From Niveispirillum sp. (lineage in GTDB: Bacteria > Pseudomonadota > Alphaproteobacteria > Azospirillales > Azospirillaceae), in assembly GCF_017996735.1 (NCBI RefSeq), contig NZ_JAGOGJ010000036.1:1-56352 (forward strand): a stretch of 56,352 bases of DNA, written 5' to 3'. Shown here in pieces: positions 1 to 7,646 of the stretch. The position numbers were made by a program, and so were the translations under genes. The notes beneath the pieces were generated by a model. That model was not told where the DNA came from, made no database searches, and saw nothing but the letters and a program-made list of their open reading frames with translations. The first letter of the stretch is position 1. The number at the start of each line of letters is the position of its first letter.

Positions 1-19
1 AGATGTCTATAAGAGACAT
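1..19. other. Residual Nextera transposase mosaic-end (adapter) sequence
   Basis: The first 19 bases match the 19-base Tn5/Nextera mosaic end AGATGTGTATAAGAGACAG at 17 positions; the mismatches are at bases 7 and 19. The match starts exactly at base 1. Reverse-translated in the interrupted TonB receptor it gives VSYRH after the conserved PATGQPICR stretch, where the paralogue at 14233-17055 continues with normal receptor sequence. The likely reading is untrimmed library adapter at a contig end rather than genomic DNA. The mosaic-end sequence is known; that this is contamination is inference. Confidence 0.85.
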
Positions 20-1469
20 GCACGCGGCAGATGGGCTGGCCCGTGGCCGGGTTGACGACGCTGTCGATGCCATAGGTCCAGCGCTGTGCGATGCGGTTGT
101 TATAGGCCGCCTGGTCATAGGTGTTGCGACCCAGTTGGCCGGTGACACTCCAGGCCCAGGTGCCGCCCAGGCTGCCCTCCGCACCAAAGCTGGCGCGGCG
201 CGCCTTGGTCGTCGTCTCGAAGATGGAACTGCCATCCTCCACATTGTAGCGGCCGAAATTGAACCTGCTCAGGCCCAGGGCCGCCATGGCCGTCTTGACC
301 GAACGGTCAAGGAAGGCATTGTCGCTGTTGATGACCAGCGTGCCGGTATCGGGGTTGGGCACCAGATCCGATTTGGCATGCACTTCCGAATAGAGCATGT
401 CGGCGAACAGGCTGACATTCTCGGTCAGTTCGAAATCCACGCGGCCATAGGCGCTCTTGCGCTCGATCTTCGGCAGCAAATTGCCGCCATCCACCGCCTG
501 ATCGCCGTTGCCGCCGCCCTGCATATAGGTGGTGCCGACATTGGTACCGTACTGGAACGGCATCGGCACGCCGTTGGGCCCGAACTGCACGCCGGTGCCC
601 GGCGCAAAACCCAACTGCGCCGCCAGATTGCGGGCCACGGTAAGGCTGCCATTGGTGAAACCCACCACACCGCCCGGCGTCATCTGCGAAAAGACGCCGT
701 CATTGACGATCAGCAGGCGCGGCTGGCCGTTGGTGGCCGTATAGGTGGGGTTGGTGAGCTGCACCGTGTGGTCGTCGCCCCAAGGGCGGCTGGCCTGGCT
801 GGTCTGCCCGGAATTATGCATATAATCGCCGGCAACCGACGCATGCAGCTTGCCATCCAGGAACCCGTGGCCAAGGGCAAAATTGACGGTGGGGCGGCGG
901 AAATCGCCATAATCCGACACGCCGTAGGAGATATCGGCCTTGGCGCCCTCGAACTGCTTATCCAGCACGAAGTTGACCACGCCGGCCACGGCGTCGGAAC
1001 CATAGGCGGCCGACGCGCCGCCGGTCACGATCTCCACGCTCTTGATCAGGGCGACGGGGATGATGTTGGTGTCGATGGTGCCGCCCGGATCGGTCACGCC
1101 CACCCGGCTGCCATTCATCAGTACCAGTGTGCGCTGGGTGCCCAGGCCGCGCAGATCGGCGTTCGACGCCCCGATGGGCTCGCTCGACTTGCCGATATTC
1201 TGATTGACCTTCAACTGCGGGACTTCCTGCAGAAGGTCGGAAACCGTCGTGATCGCCTTGTCCTGCAACTCGGCCGCACCGACAGAGGTCAGGGGCGTGG
1301 GCGCCGTGAAACCGGAAATACGCGTGCCGGTGACGACGATCTCTTCCAGTTCCAGTTCCTGCGCGACACCCGTCTGCGGGGCCAGCGCTGCGACGCCAAG
1401 GGCGATCAGGCTGACCGAACCATATTTCGACACATGCTTAAGGGAACCGCGACGCAGCTCTTGAATCAT
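1..1469 (-). CDS. TonB-dependent outer-membrane receptor, 3' end missing
   Basis: The N-terminal half (about 480 genuine residues) of a TonB-dependent receptor that imports ligands across the outer membrane using TonB energy. The ATG at 1469 follows a GGGAGG ribosome site. A signal peptide ends near GVAQ, followed by a TonB-box-like EEIVVTGTRISGF and then a plug domain with RTLVLMNGSRV and EIVTGGASAAYGSDAVAGVV. The start of the beta-barrel follows. It is a clear paralogue of the receptor at 14233-17055, sharing the SGFTAPTP, PIGASN and NPATGQP stretches. The gene is cut by the contig edge and the first ~19 bases are adapter, so its last codons here are not real. It ends a minus-strand run of aromatic-catabolism genes, which suggests uptake of a lignin-derived or related compound. 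The ligand cannot be read from the sequence. Confidence 0.93.
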   Translation of the reverse strand, partial: MIQELRRGSLKHVSKYGSVSLIALGVAALAPQTGVAQELELEEIVVTGTRISGFTAPTPLTSVGAAELQDKAITTVSDLLQEVPQLKVNQNIGKSSEPIGASNADLRGLGTQRTLVLMNGSRVGVTDPGGTIDTNIIPVALIKSVEIVTGGASAAYGSDAVAGVVNFVLDKQFEGAKADISYGVSDYGDFRRPTVNFALGHGFLDGKLHASVAGDYMHNSGQTSQASRPWGDDHTVQLTNPTYTATNGQPRLLIVNDGVFSQMTPGGVVGFTNGSLTVARNLAAQLGFAPGTGVQFGPNGVPMPFQYGTNVGTTYMQGGGNGDQAVDGGNLLPKIERKSAYGRVDFELTENVSLFADMLYSEVHAKSDLVPNPDTGTLVINSDNAFLDRSVKTAMAALGLSRFNFGRYNVEDGSSIFETTTKARRASFGAEGSLGGTWAWSVTGQLGRNTYDQAAYNNRIAQRWTYGIDSVVNPATGQPICRVHVSYRH

Positions 1470-1482
1470 CTGTTCCTCCCTG

Positions 1483-1503
1483 GCCGGACAGTTTCCGTCC
1501 GGC
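1483..1503. promoter_or_regulatory. Inverted repeat in the leader of the TonB receptor gene
   Basis: GCCGGAC and GTCCGGC form perfect 7-bp arms around a 7-base spacer, 14 bases upstream of the receptor start codon and just before its ribosome site. It could be an operator or an mRNA hairpin. No protein is known to bind it. Confidence 0.35.
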
Positions 1504-1631
1504 TTATGTATTGTTTGTTAATTTCATATTGAATTCTATCATGACGAAGATCCAATGCTACTCTCGGCATGACCGATACCGTTCCGGCATCAAACCCTGA
1601 CCCGCCAAAACGGTTCGGCGGGGATCATTCG

Positions 1632-2429
1632 TCAGAAGAAGCAGAGCCGCAGCGCCGCGTCGGAGATGCGGCGGCGCGTGGCGGCATCGGGTACCAGTTC
1701 ATGGAACAGGGAAACGGTATCGGCGTAGGATACGCCCCCTTCCTTGCCCACGAAGGGGGCGTCGCTGCCCCAGAGCAGGCGGTCGCCGCCCGCTTCCGAC
1801 AGCAGCCGTGCCGCCGCCGCCTGACGCAGCGCGGGGTCCAGCCGGAACCCGGCGGAGATTTTCACCCAGGTACGTCCCGTCGCCACGGCGCGCAGGATGG
1901 ATTTGAACCCTTCCCCCTCCATGCCGTCGGGGGCGCGCAGCAGGCCGAAATGATCGACGACGACATTGATGCCGTGTGCCATCAGCACCGGCAGGACCAA
2001 AGCCTGCTGATCGGCACTGGCGTTCAGTTCGACATGCATGCCGCAATCGGCCAGACGGTTCAGGAACTTGGCATAGCGGAAGCTGGCCAGGTCCGGCGGC
2101 GCGGCATCCAGCTTCCATTGCATGCGCACGCCGACCACGCCCTGATCGGCCAGTTCCCGGATCGATGCCGCATCCGTCTCCGGCTCCAGCATGACGGTGG
2201 CGCGCAGGCGCCTGTACCGGGCCAGCGAGGCCAGCGTATAGTCGTTGTAATCACCATACAGGCTGGCGGCGGTGACGATGCCGAAGGCGATGCCGTGCCG
2301 GTCGAGATCGGCCACGAAGTCCTCGGCCGTATACTCATATTCCGGCCGGGTCCAGGCATCCTCCCGGAACGGCATGCGCCGCGTCATGATATGGGCGTGC
2401 GCATCGACGATGGGTGGGTCGATCTGCAT
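1632..2429 (-). CDS. Amidohydrolase-2 family metal hydrolase, LigI-like
   Basis: A 265-residue TIM-barrel hydrolase of the amidohydrolase 2 family (PF04909). The N-terminal metal motif is DAHAH (His11, His13), a mid-protein VVVDHFG contributes another metal or active-site His, and the late LLWGSDAPF supplies the catalytic Asp. This architecture is that of 2-pyrone-4,6-dicarboxylate lactonase (LigI) and related hydrolases of aromatic meta-cleavage pathways, which open lactones in the cytoplasm. The ATG at 2429 lies three bases after the stop of the upstream amidohydrolase, so the two are translationally coupled. The neighbouring AAHS transporter and TonB receptor fit a role in degrading an aromatic acid. 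The exact substrate is not determined; a decarboxylase of the ACMSD type is the main alternative. Confidence 0.85.
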   Translation of the reverse strand: MQIDPPIVDAHAHIMTRRMPFREDAWTRPEYEYTAEDFVADLDRHGIAFGIVTAASLYGDYNDYTLASLARYRRLRATVMLEPETDAASIRELADQGVVGVRMQWKLDAAPPDLASFRYAKFLNRLADCGMHVELNASADQQALVLPVLMAHGINVVVDHFGLLRAPDGMEGEGFKSILRAVATGRTWVKISAGFRLDPALRQAAAARLLSEAGGDRLLWGSDAPFVGKEGGVSYADTVSLFHELVPDAATRRRISDAALRLCFF

Positions 2430-2432
2430 TTC

Positions 2433-3332
2433 CTACAGCGCTCCCCGCTGGAACAGGCTGCGGGCGGTGGCGCGCAGGTAGAAACGGCGTTCATCCGGGG
2501 TCAGCAGGAAGGCCGAGGCACGCGCCTGCGCCGCCATGCCGTCGTAACTGTCGGGCGTGTTGCCCACGTCAGAGCCCCACATGATATGGTCGGCCCCCAT
2601 AATGTCCGCCGCCCGCCGGACAAAGGCCGCGTGATCGACCCCGGCCTTGTCGAACATCTGGAAATTGATGGTGGTCAGCTTGAAATAGACATTGCGGAAC
2701 CGGCGCATGGAAACCAGTTCTGGCACCAGCCCCAGCGATCCCGGCTCCCCCCCGCCCGGCCAGCCGAAATGGTCCAGGGCGATGCGCAGCCGCGGGAAGC
2801 GGCAGGCCAGACCGGCGATGCGCTCCAGGGCCGCCGCCGACGGCACGCCCGGCGCATACATGATCACCATGGTCAGGCCGTGCCGGTCGGCCGCCTGCCA
2901 GCTTTTCAGCGCCGCCTCGCTGTCCAGCCAGGGATAATGGCCATCGGCATCGGGATATCCGAACAGGCGCAAGCCCACGATCCCGTGGTCGGCCACCATC
3001 CGGTCGATCGTCGCGGGGCTTTCCGGGTCCTGCGCATCCAGCATGACGACGGCGGAGAAATGGCCCGGATGGGCATCCGCCATGTCCAGCAGATAGCGGT
3101 TATCCTTCTTGTAGATCGTGTTGTACTGCACGGCGGCACCGCCCACGATGCCCGCCGCCTCCCACCGTCGCAGCAGCCGTTCCCCCGTCATCGGGTCGGC
3201 GGCGATGCGCCGGCGAAGGTTCTCTTCCCCCTCCCTGGCGTTGCGCGTATCCGTGGGATAGCGCGTCTCGTCGGTGGTGAAGACATGCGCGTGGGAATCG
3301 TACAGCGGTTCCCTGCTGGTTGCCTGGCCCAT
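2433..3332 (-). CDS. Second amidohydrolase-2 family hydrolase
   Basis: A 299-residue relative of the downstream gene, with YDSHAHVF at the N terminus, LRIALDHFGWPGG in the middle and HIMWGSDVGN near the end: the metal ligands and catalytic Asp of the amidohydrolase 2 family. The start is placed at 3332 because a strong AAGGGGGA ribosome site ends about five bases upstream. A start 12 codons earlier would overlap the transporter gene. It follows the transporter stop by ten bases and precedes the first amidohydrolase by three, so the genes are co-transcribed. Two different lactonase-like enzymes in one operon suggest consecutive hydrolytic steps or two related substrates. No specific reaction can be assigned. 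Confidence 0.85.
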   Translation of the reverse strand: MGQATSREPLYDSHAHVFTTDETRYPTDTRNAREGEENLRRRIAADPMTGERLLRRWEAAGIVGGAAVQYNTIYKKDNRYLLDMADAHPGHFSAVVMLDAQDPESPATIDRMVADHGIVGLRLFGYPDADGHYPWLDSEAALKSWQAADRHGLTMVIMYAPGVPSAAALERIAGLACRFPRLRIALDHFGWPGGGEPGSLGLVPELVSMRRFRNVYFKLTTINFQMFDKAGVDHAAFVRRAADIMGADHIMWGSDVGNTPDSYDGMAAQARASAFLLTPDERRFYLRATARSLFQRGAL

Positions 3333-3342
3333 GCTGTCCCCC

Positions 3343-4674
3343 TTACACCGACGCAGCCTGTGGCGCACTGGGCTTGATCGCCCGGCCCAGCACCAGCAGG
3401 GCCACGGCGGGGATCACGCTCAGCGTCGCGAAGAACACGAAGGTGGCGCCACGGCCGATATCCGCATCCAGCAGCAAGCCGCCGATGAAGGGGCCGATGA
3501 CGGCGCCGGCCCGGCCGATGCCAACCACGAACCCGACACCGAAACTGCGCAGATGCAGCGGATAATGGGCGATGGTGGTCAGGAACACACCGGTATAGGA
3601 GCCGACCGTGAAGAAGGTCAGCGAACAGGCCAGCGCGATCATCACCGGCGCACTGGCCTGCACATTGCCGAACAGCACCAGAACGCAGCCCATGACCAGG
3701 AAGAAGATGGCGGTCAACCGCCCTTCGCCCACCCGCTTGGCCAGCATCCCGACCACGATATGGCCGACCGACCCGCAGATACCCTGCGCCACACCGGCAA
3801 AGCTCGCCTGTGTCGGCGTCAGTCCGGCATCCACCAGGACCGTCGGCTTCCAGTTCAGCAGGAAATAGCCGACCACGGCATAGACGAAGGACGCCGTCCA
3901 CATCAGCAGGGACAGGCGCCGGACATCACTGGACAGCAGCGCCATCGCCCGGTTTTCCTTGCGCTCTGTGCGCGGCGGCGGGGGCGGCAGTTCCGACAGG
4001 GTCGGCTGGCCCAGGCCGGTCAGGATCTTGTTGAGGCGTGGCAGGGCATTGCGGGGCCGCGCCGACAGAAGATAGGCTGGGGATTCCCACATGAACAGGG
4101 TCAGCACGGCCAGCAGCACGATATTGATGGCGGCACCGACCACAAATACCGACCGCCAGCCGTATGGCTCCAGCAACAGGCCGGTGACGGCGCCGCTGAT
4201 GGTCATGCCGATGCTGAAGCCGGTATGCAGCAGCGACAGCATCAGATTGCGGCGATCATCATTGGCGAATTCGGAGACCAGCACATTCAGGCTGACCACC
4301 AGCATGCCCAGCCCGACGCCCATCAGGAATTTCAGGAAGGTCAGCATCTCCATGGAATGGGCCATGGCCGACAGGGCATGGGAAATGGTGATGCCGGCCA
4401 ATGCCACGAAGGTCACACCGCGCCGCCCGATGCGTTCGGCGATGGGTGCGGCCGCGAAGGCGCCGAAGGCCAGCCCCAGGGAGCCCATGGAGAACAGGAT
4501 ACCCAGCGCGGTGCGCGGCGCACCCCATTCGGCGGTGAACAGCGGCGCCGTATAGGCCGCCGACATCATGTCGTAGCCTTCGGTGATGTTGATCAGGCAG
4601 CACAACGCGATGATCACATATTGCCGCGTGCGCATCGGCATCTTGGCGATGACGTCCAAGGGACTGGCCGGCAT
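3343..4674 (-). CDS. MFS transporter, aromatic acid/H+ symporter (AAHS) type
   Basis: A 443-residue major facilitator protein with twelve predicted membrane segments and a central hydrophilic loop rich in Pro and charged residues (around residues 215-245). The first segment carries TEGYDMMS, the counterpart of the DGYD motif of PcaK/BenK-type aromatic acid symporters. The loop after segment 2 has the MFS signature-like AERIGRRG. It would import an aromatic carboxylate with protons across the inner membrane. The ATG at 4674 has a GGGAGAA ribosome site seven bases upstream. It sits between the DUF6282 hydrolase and the amidohydrolases, so its substrate probably feeds those enzymes, with the TonB receptor as the outer-membrane gate. 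Confidence 0.88.
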   Translation of the reverse strand: MPASPLDVIAKMPMRTRQYVIIALCCLINITEGYDMMSAAYTAPLFTAEWGAPRTALGILFSMGSLGLAFGAFAAAPIAERIGRRGVTFVALAGITISHALSAMAHSMEMLTFLKFLMGVGLGMLVVSLNVLVSEFANDDRRNLMLSLLHTGFSIGMTISGAVTGLLLEPYGWRSVFVVGAAINIVLLAVLTLFMWESPAYLLSARPRNALPRLNKILTGLGQPTLSELPPPPPRTERKENRAMALLSSDVRRLSLLMWTASFVYAVVGYFLLNWKPTVLVDAGLTPTQASFAGVAQGICGSVGHIVVGMLAKRVGEGRLTAIFFLVMGCVLVLFGNVQASAPVMIALACSLTFFTVGSYTGVFLTTIAHYPLHLRSFGVGFVVGIGRAGAVIGPFIGGLLLDADIGRGATFVFFATLSVIPAVALLVLGRAIKPSAPQAASV

Positions 4675-4721
4675 GCTCGTTTCTCCCTGAATTCCGACTT
4701 TTCGTCGTTATGGTAGGCTGT

Positions 4722-5636
4722 TCACTCGGCAGCGGCGGACCGTGCCTGCCGTGGCTCGTCCAGCCCGACCAGACGGGCGGCGTTGGTGCTGATCATCTTG
4801 CGGATGTCATCGTCGGAATAACCCAGTTCGATGCACATGCCGATGACATGGCGGAAACCCTCCACCGGACTGGGATTGCCCACCTGACCCAGGTCGGACC
4901 CGATGATGGTGCTGTCCACGCCGCCGGCCTTGATCACCACATCCAGGCTTTCCAGCGTGTAATGCTTGCCCTGCACCCCCGCCCACATGCAGCAGGAGTG
5001 CTCCAGATAGGCACCCATGGCGGCCAGTTCCTTCATGTCGGCCGCGTTGCAGTCGATCAGGAAGGTGGGATGGTTGACCATCAGCCGCTTCACGCCGCGC
5101 TTCTTGGCCTCGGCGAACAGCGGCCAGATCTCGCTGATATGCAGATGGCCAGCCGACAGGATGGCGTCGTAATCGGCGATCTGGTCCAGGATCACCTTGA
5201 CCTCGTCCAGAAGCGCCCCCTTCGCATCAACGACGCTCAGCGCCGTGGGCGGCAGCATCTTTTCCTTGGTGGGCAGGAACTGACGCCGATGCGAATGGCG
5301 GATATGGTTGGCGGCGGAGAAGGTCGGCATCCAGACCAGCCGCGCGCCCAGCTTGAACCCATGCTCCACAGCATAGGGGTTCAACCCGCCCGACGTATTG
5401 TTCAGTGGCACACCCGTCAGAAGCTCGATCTTCGGCTTCATCGTCTCCTTCAGAAGCTCGGCCACCGGCGTGACGGAATAATAGTGATCCTTGAACAGGA
5501 TGGCGCGCAGGCCGGCGGCCTCCGCCTCATGGATGGCCTGCACATGGTTCAGGCTGCGGGGCATGACCGAGGGGCCGCTATGGCAATGCAGGTCAATCGC
5601 GCCGATCAGCAGATCATCAATCCTGCGATCCGTCAT
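4722..5636 (-). CDS. DUF6282-type metal-dependent hydrolase
   Basis: A 304-residue protein of the amidohydrolase-like DUF6282 group. The visible metal motif is IDLHCHSGPS near the N terminus, followed by FKDHYY, the conserved LSAGHLHISE, MVNHPTFLID and a late IIGSDLGQVGNP that supplies the catalytic-type Asp. The second of two adjacent ATGs (5636) is chosen because GGGAGG lies five bases before it; 5639 is possible. The function of this family is not established. Its place between a cupin-like gene and an aromatic acid symporter suggests another hydrolytic step on a ring-cleavage product or an aryl ester or ether. The assignment to the family is confident, the role is not. Confidence 0.8.
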   Translation of the reverse strand: MTDRRIDDLLIGAIDLHCHSGPSVMPRSLNHVQAIHEAEAAGLRAILFKDHYYSVTPVAELLKETMKPKIELLTGVPLNNTSGGLNPYAVEHGFKLGARLVWMPTFSAANHIRHSHRRQFLPTKEKMLPPTALSVVDAKGALLDEVKVILDQIADYDAILSAGHLHISEIWPLFAEAKKRGVKRLMVNHPTFLIDCNAADMKELAAMGAYLEHSCCMWAGVQGKHYTLESLDVVIKAGGVDSTIIGSDLGQVGNPSPVEGFRHVIGMCIELGYSDDDIRKMISTNAARLVGLDEPRQARSAAAE

Positions 5637-5691
5637 CATTTCCTCCCGTTTCGAAAAGGCGCCGCCTTGGCAAGCGGTTCTTCGGTGTTGG

Positions 5692-6594
5692 TCAGAGTTC
5701 AGGGGCCGGATAATCGGCCGCATTCAGCACCCAGCCTTCCCGCGCGGAGAAGTCCCGGCGGGGCGGGCAGAACACATCCAGCAGGCGGTTCAAGCCGTCC
5801 GCCACCCCTTGCGATGTATGGATGGCCGGCGGCGGGATCACCGCAACCGAGGGGCTGGCGCAAAACTCGTGCTGGTCATCCAGCCAATGCGCGCTGTTGC
5901 CCGTCCAGGGCCAGCGCAGATGGTGGATGAAGTCGCCGGCGGTGGCGACGGAATATTGTTCGAAATCATCATGATGATGGGGTGACAGGTCGGCCGGGTC
6001 GCGGGGACCGGGCCGGCCGCTGGTCAGGTTCACCATGATGGTCGAACAGCGGTACAGCCGCCCGAACCGCCCCTGCTGTGCCGGCACATCGCCGGAATAG
6101 ACCCGGATGCGGAACCCGCCGACCGGGTCGGGCCAGGCCTGAAATTCCGGCACGTTGGGGTCGGGCGTGGCATAATCGCCGGCATTGGCGCAACGCTCCG
6201 CCAGATCGGTGGACCGCACCGTGATCAGCCGGTAAACGTCCCCCTGCCCCAGCGCCTTCACAACGCTGTCGCCCGGTGGCACAAAGGCCACGCAGGGGCC
6301 GTGGGCGATCTCCGTCTGATCGCCGGCCGTGATCTCCACCGACAGGCCGGCATCGGACAGCACGACGGCATATTCATCGACCTGGGCCGCCCGCGACAAT
6401 ACAGCACCAGCAGACACACGGCTGTAGGCGACGATCAGATTTTGCCCGCGTGCCAGCCAGGTGCGGGCCAAAGGCCCTTCCTCCACCGGGGTTTCCGCGT
6501 AGAATCGCCCATAGGATGCGGGTTTGAAGGGGGTCGTGGCAGGCCTTACCGCCACCGGCGCCAATGCAGCCCGCAAGTCGTTCTTTCCGTACAC
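5692..6594 (-). CDS. Cupin-like (probably bicupin) protein of unknown function
   Basis: A 300-residue soluble protein that I do not recognise by name. The two halves look like cupin barrels. The first contains GPCVAFVPPGDSVVKAL, a second-cupin-motif-like strand. The second contains SPHHHDDFEQYSVATAGDF, resembling the metal-binding HxH...E motif of cupin motif 1, and later VIPPPAIHTSQGV, resembling motif 2 with His. A metal-dependent dioxygenase, isomerase or sugar-acid-type lyase is possible. The ATG at 6594 is preceded by GGGAGG at eight bases. It is the first gene of the minus-strand aromatic operon, divergent from the aldolase gene, so it probably acts in the same pathway. Confidence 0.6.
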   Translation of the reverse strand: MYGKNDLRAALAPVAVRPATTPFKPASYGRFYAETPVEEGPLARTWLARGQNLIVAYSRVSAGAVLSRAAQVDEYAVVLSDAGLSVEITAGDQTEIAHGPCVAFVPPGDSVVKALGQGDVYRLITVRSTDLAERCANAGDYATPDPNVPEFQAWPDPVGGFRIRVYSGDVPAQQGRFGRLYRCSTIMVNLTSGRPGPRDPADLSPHHHDDFEQYSVATAGDFIHHLRWPWTGNSAHWLDDQHEFCASPSVAVIPPPAIHTSQGVADGLNRLLDVFCPPRRDFSAREGWVLNAADYPAPEL

Positions 6595-6696
6595 GCCGCC
6601 TCCCGGACACTAATTCTTTCTATTCCGGCATTTGCCGATTGGGCCAGTAGGAAGGTAATGCAGGCTTGCGTCTAATTCTTTTTGGTCCGCCGATTG

Positions 6697-6711
6697 ATGC
6701 CGTCACGGCAT
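6697..6711. promoter_or_regulatory. 15-bp palindrome, candidate operator
   Basis: ATGCCGTCACGGCAT is a perfect palindrome with 7-bp arms about a central C. It lies in the 262-base divergent region between the cupin-like gene and the aldolase gene, about 100 bases upstream of the former. It is a reasonable binding site for a dimeric regulator, although no regulator gene is adjacent. Confidence 0.35.
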
Positions 6712-6730
6712 TGGTTCTCCAGCCAACCGC

Positions 6731-6753
6731 TCCGATACCGCATCGTTATCGGA
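6731..6753. promoter_or_regulatory. Inverted repeat TCCGATA-N9-TATCGGA, candidate operator
   Basis: Perfect 7-bp arms separated by nine bases, in the same divergent region, 20 bases from the palindrome at 6697-6711 and about 100 bases upstream of the aldolase GTG. The position suits control of one or both divergent operons. The rest of 6595-6856 holds AT-rich TAATTCTTT runs at ~6611 and ~6673 and no gene. Confidence 0.38.
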
Positions 6754-6856
6754 CAAGGCCGTAATCAGCATTTGATTCCGACCCCGCCTTTGCATTGGAT
6801 GGACGGGAGGCAGACGTCCCCGGCAGAGAGCGGCGTCGCCCATCGGGAGGTGCCTT

Positions 6857-7645
6857 GTGATCAACAGCCTAATCAAGCGGCGCCTGGAGAATGACGAGCC
6901 GGTCTTCGGCACCTTCGTCAAATTCGCCTCGCCAAACCTTGTCGAGATGATCGGACTCTCCGGTTTCGACTTCATCATCATCGACAGTGAACATGCCAAT
7001 CTCACGCATGGCGAGATCGAGGAACTGATCCGCGCCGCCCAGTTGGTGGGCATGGCCGCCATCGTCCGCACCGCCGATGCCGGGGAAGCCAATATCCTGC
7101 ACGCGCTGGACAGCGGTGCCAGCGGCATCCAGGTGCCGTCCCTGTCTTCGGCCGAGGAGGCGCGCGCCGTGGTCCGCCGCGCCAAATACCATCCCATCGG
7201 TGAACGCGGCTGGGCCCCCGGCTGCCGCGCCGGCGATTACGCCTTCACCCCGCCCAAGACCTATATCGAGCGGGCGAACCGCGACACGACCGTCGCCGTC
7301 CATGTCGAAAATGCCCGCATGGCCGCCGATATCGAGGCGTTGTGTCAGGTGGATCATCTGGACGTGGCCTTCATCGGCACCGGCGATCTCAGCCAGTCGC
7401 TGGGTTATCCCGGCGAGGCGGAGCATCCAGAGGTGCAGAAGGTCGTTGACCGTGTGATCGACGCCTGTAAACGCGCCGGCAAACATTTCGGCATGGTGGC
7501 CAGCAATCCCGACGCCCTGAAACAGGCGGTCGAGCGGGGGTCCCGCTACATCGCCTGGCAATCCGACATGGTCATGTACAAGAACGCGCTGAAAAGTGCG
7601 GCGGACCGGTTCGCCCCCTTCCGCGCCAACAGACAAGAGGTCTGA
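6857..7645 (+). CDS. HpcH/HpaI family class II aldolase
   Basis: A 262-residue metal-dependent aldolase of the HpcH/HpaI family, which cleaves 4-hydroxy-2-oxo acids to pyruvate (or a 2-oxo acid) and an aldehyde or keto acid. Family residues are visible: IDSEHAN with the base His46, Arg71 in IVRT, Glu151 in VHVENARM and Asp177 in FIGTGDLSQ as metal ligands. The start is GTG at 6857, with GGGAGG six bases upstream and no better ATG. The stop lies one base before the likely start of the next gene. In aromatic meta-cleavage or hydroxycinnamate degradation such an aldolase would act late, releasing pyruvate. 2-Dehydro-3-deoxyglucarate aldolase and 4-hydroxy-2-oxoheptanedioate aldolase are the nearest named relatives. 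Confidence 0.9.
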   Translation: MINSLIKRRLENDEPVFGTFVKFASPNLVEMIGLSGFDFIIIDSEHANLTHGEIEELIRAAQLVGMAAIVRTADAGEANILHALDSGASGIQVPSLSSAEEARAVVRRAKYHPIGERGWAPGCRAGDYAFTPPKTYIERANRDTTVAVHVENARMAADIEALCQVDHLDVAFIGTGDLSQSLGYPGEAEHPEVQKVVDRVIDACKRAGKHFGMVASNPDALKQAVERGSRYIAWQSDMVMYKNALKSAADRFAPFRANRQEV

Positions 7646-7646
7646 A

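Noticed and set aside
3..1532. 509-codon plus-strand frame at the left edge
   Set aside because: It is the antisense shadow of the TonB receptor and begins in adapter sequence.
1569..3377. 602-codon plus-strand frame
   Set aside because: Antisense to two amidohydrolase genes with visible catalytic motifs. Composition is His/Arg/Gly-rich and no motif is present.
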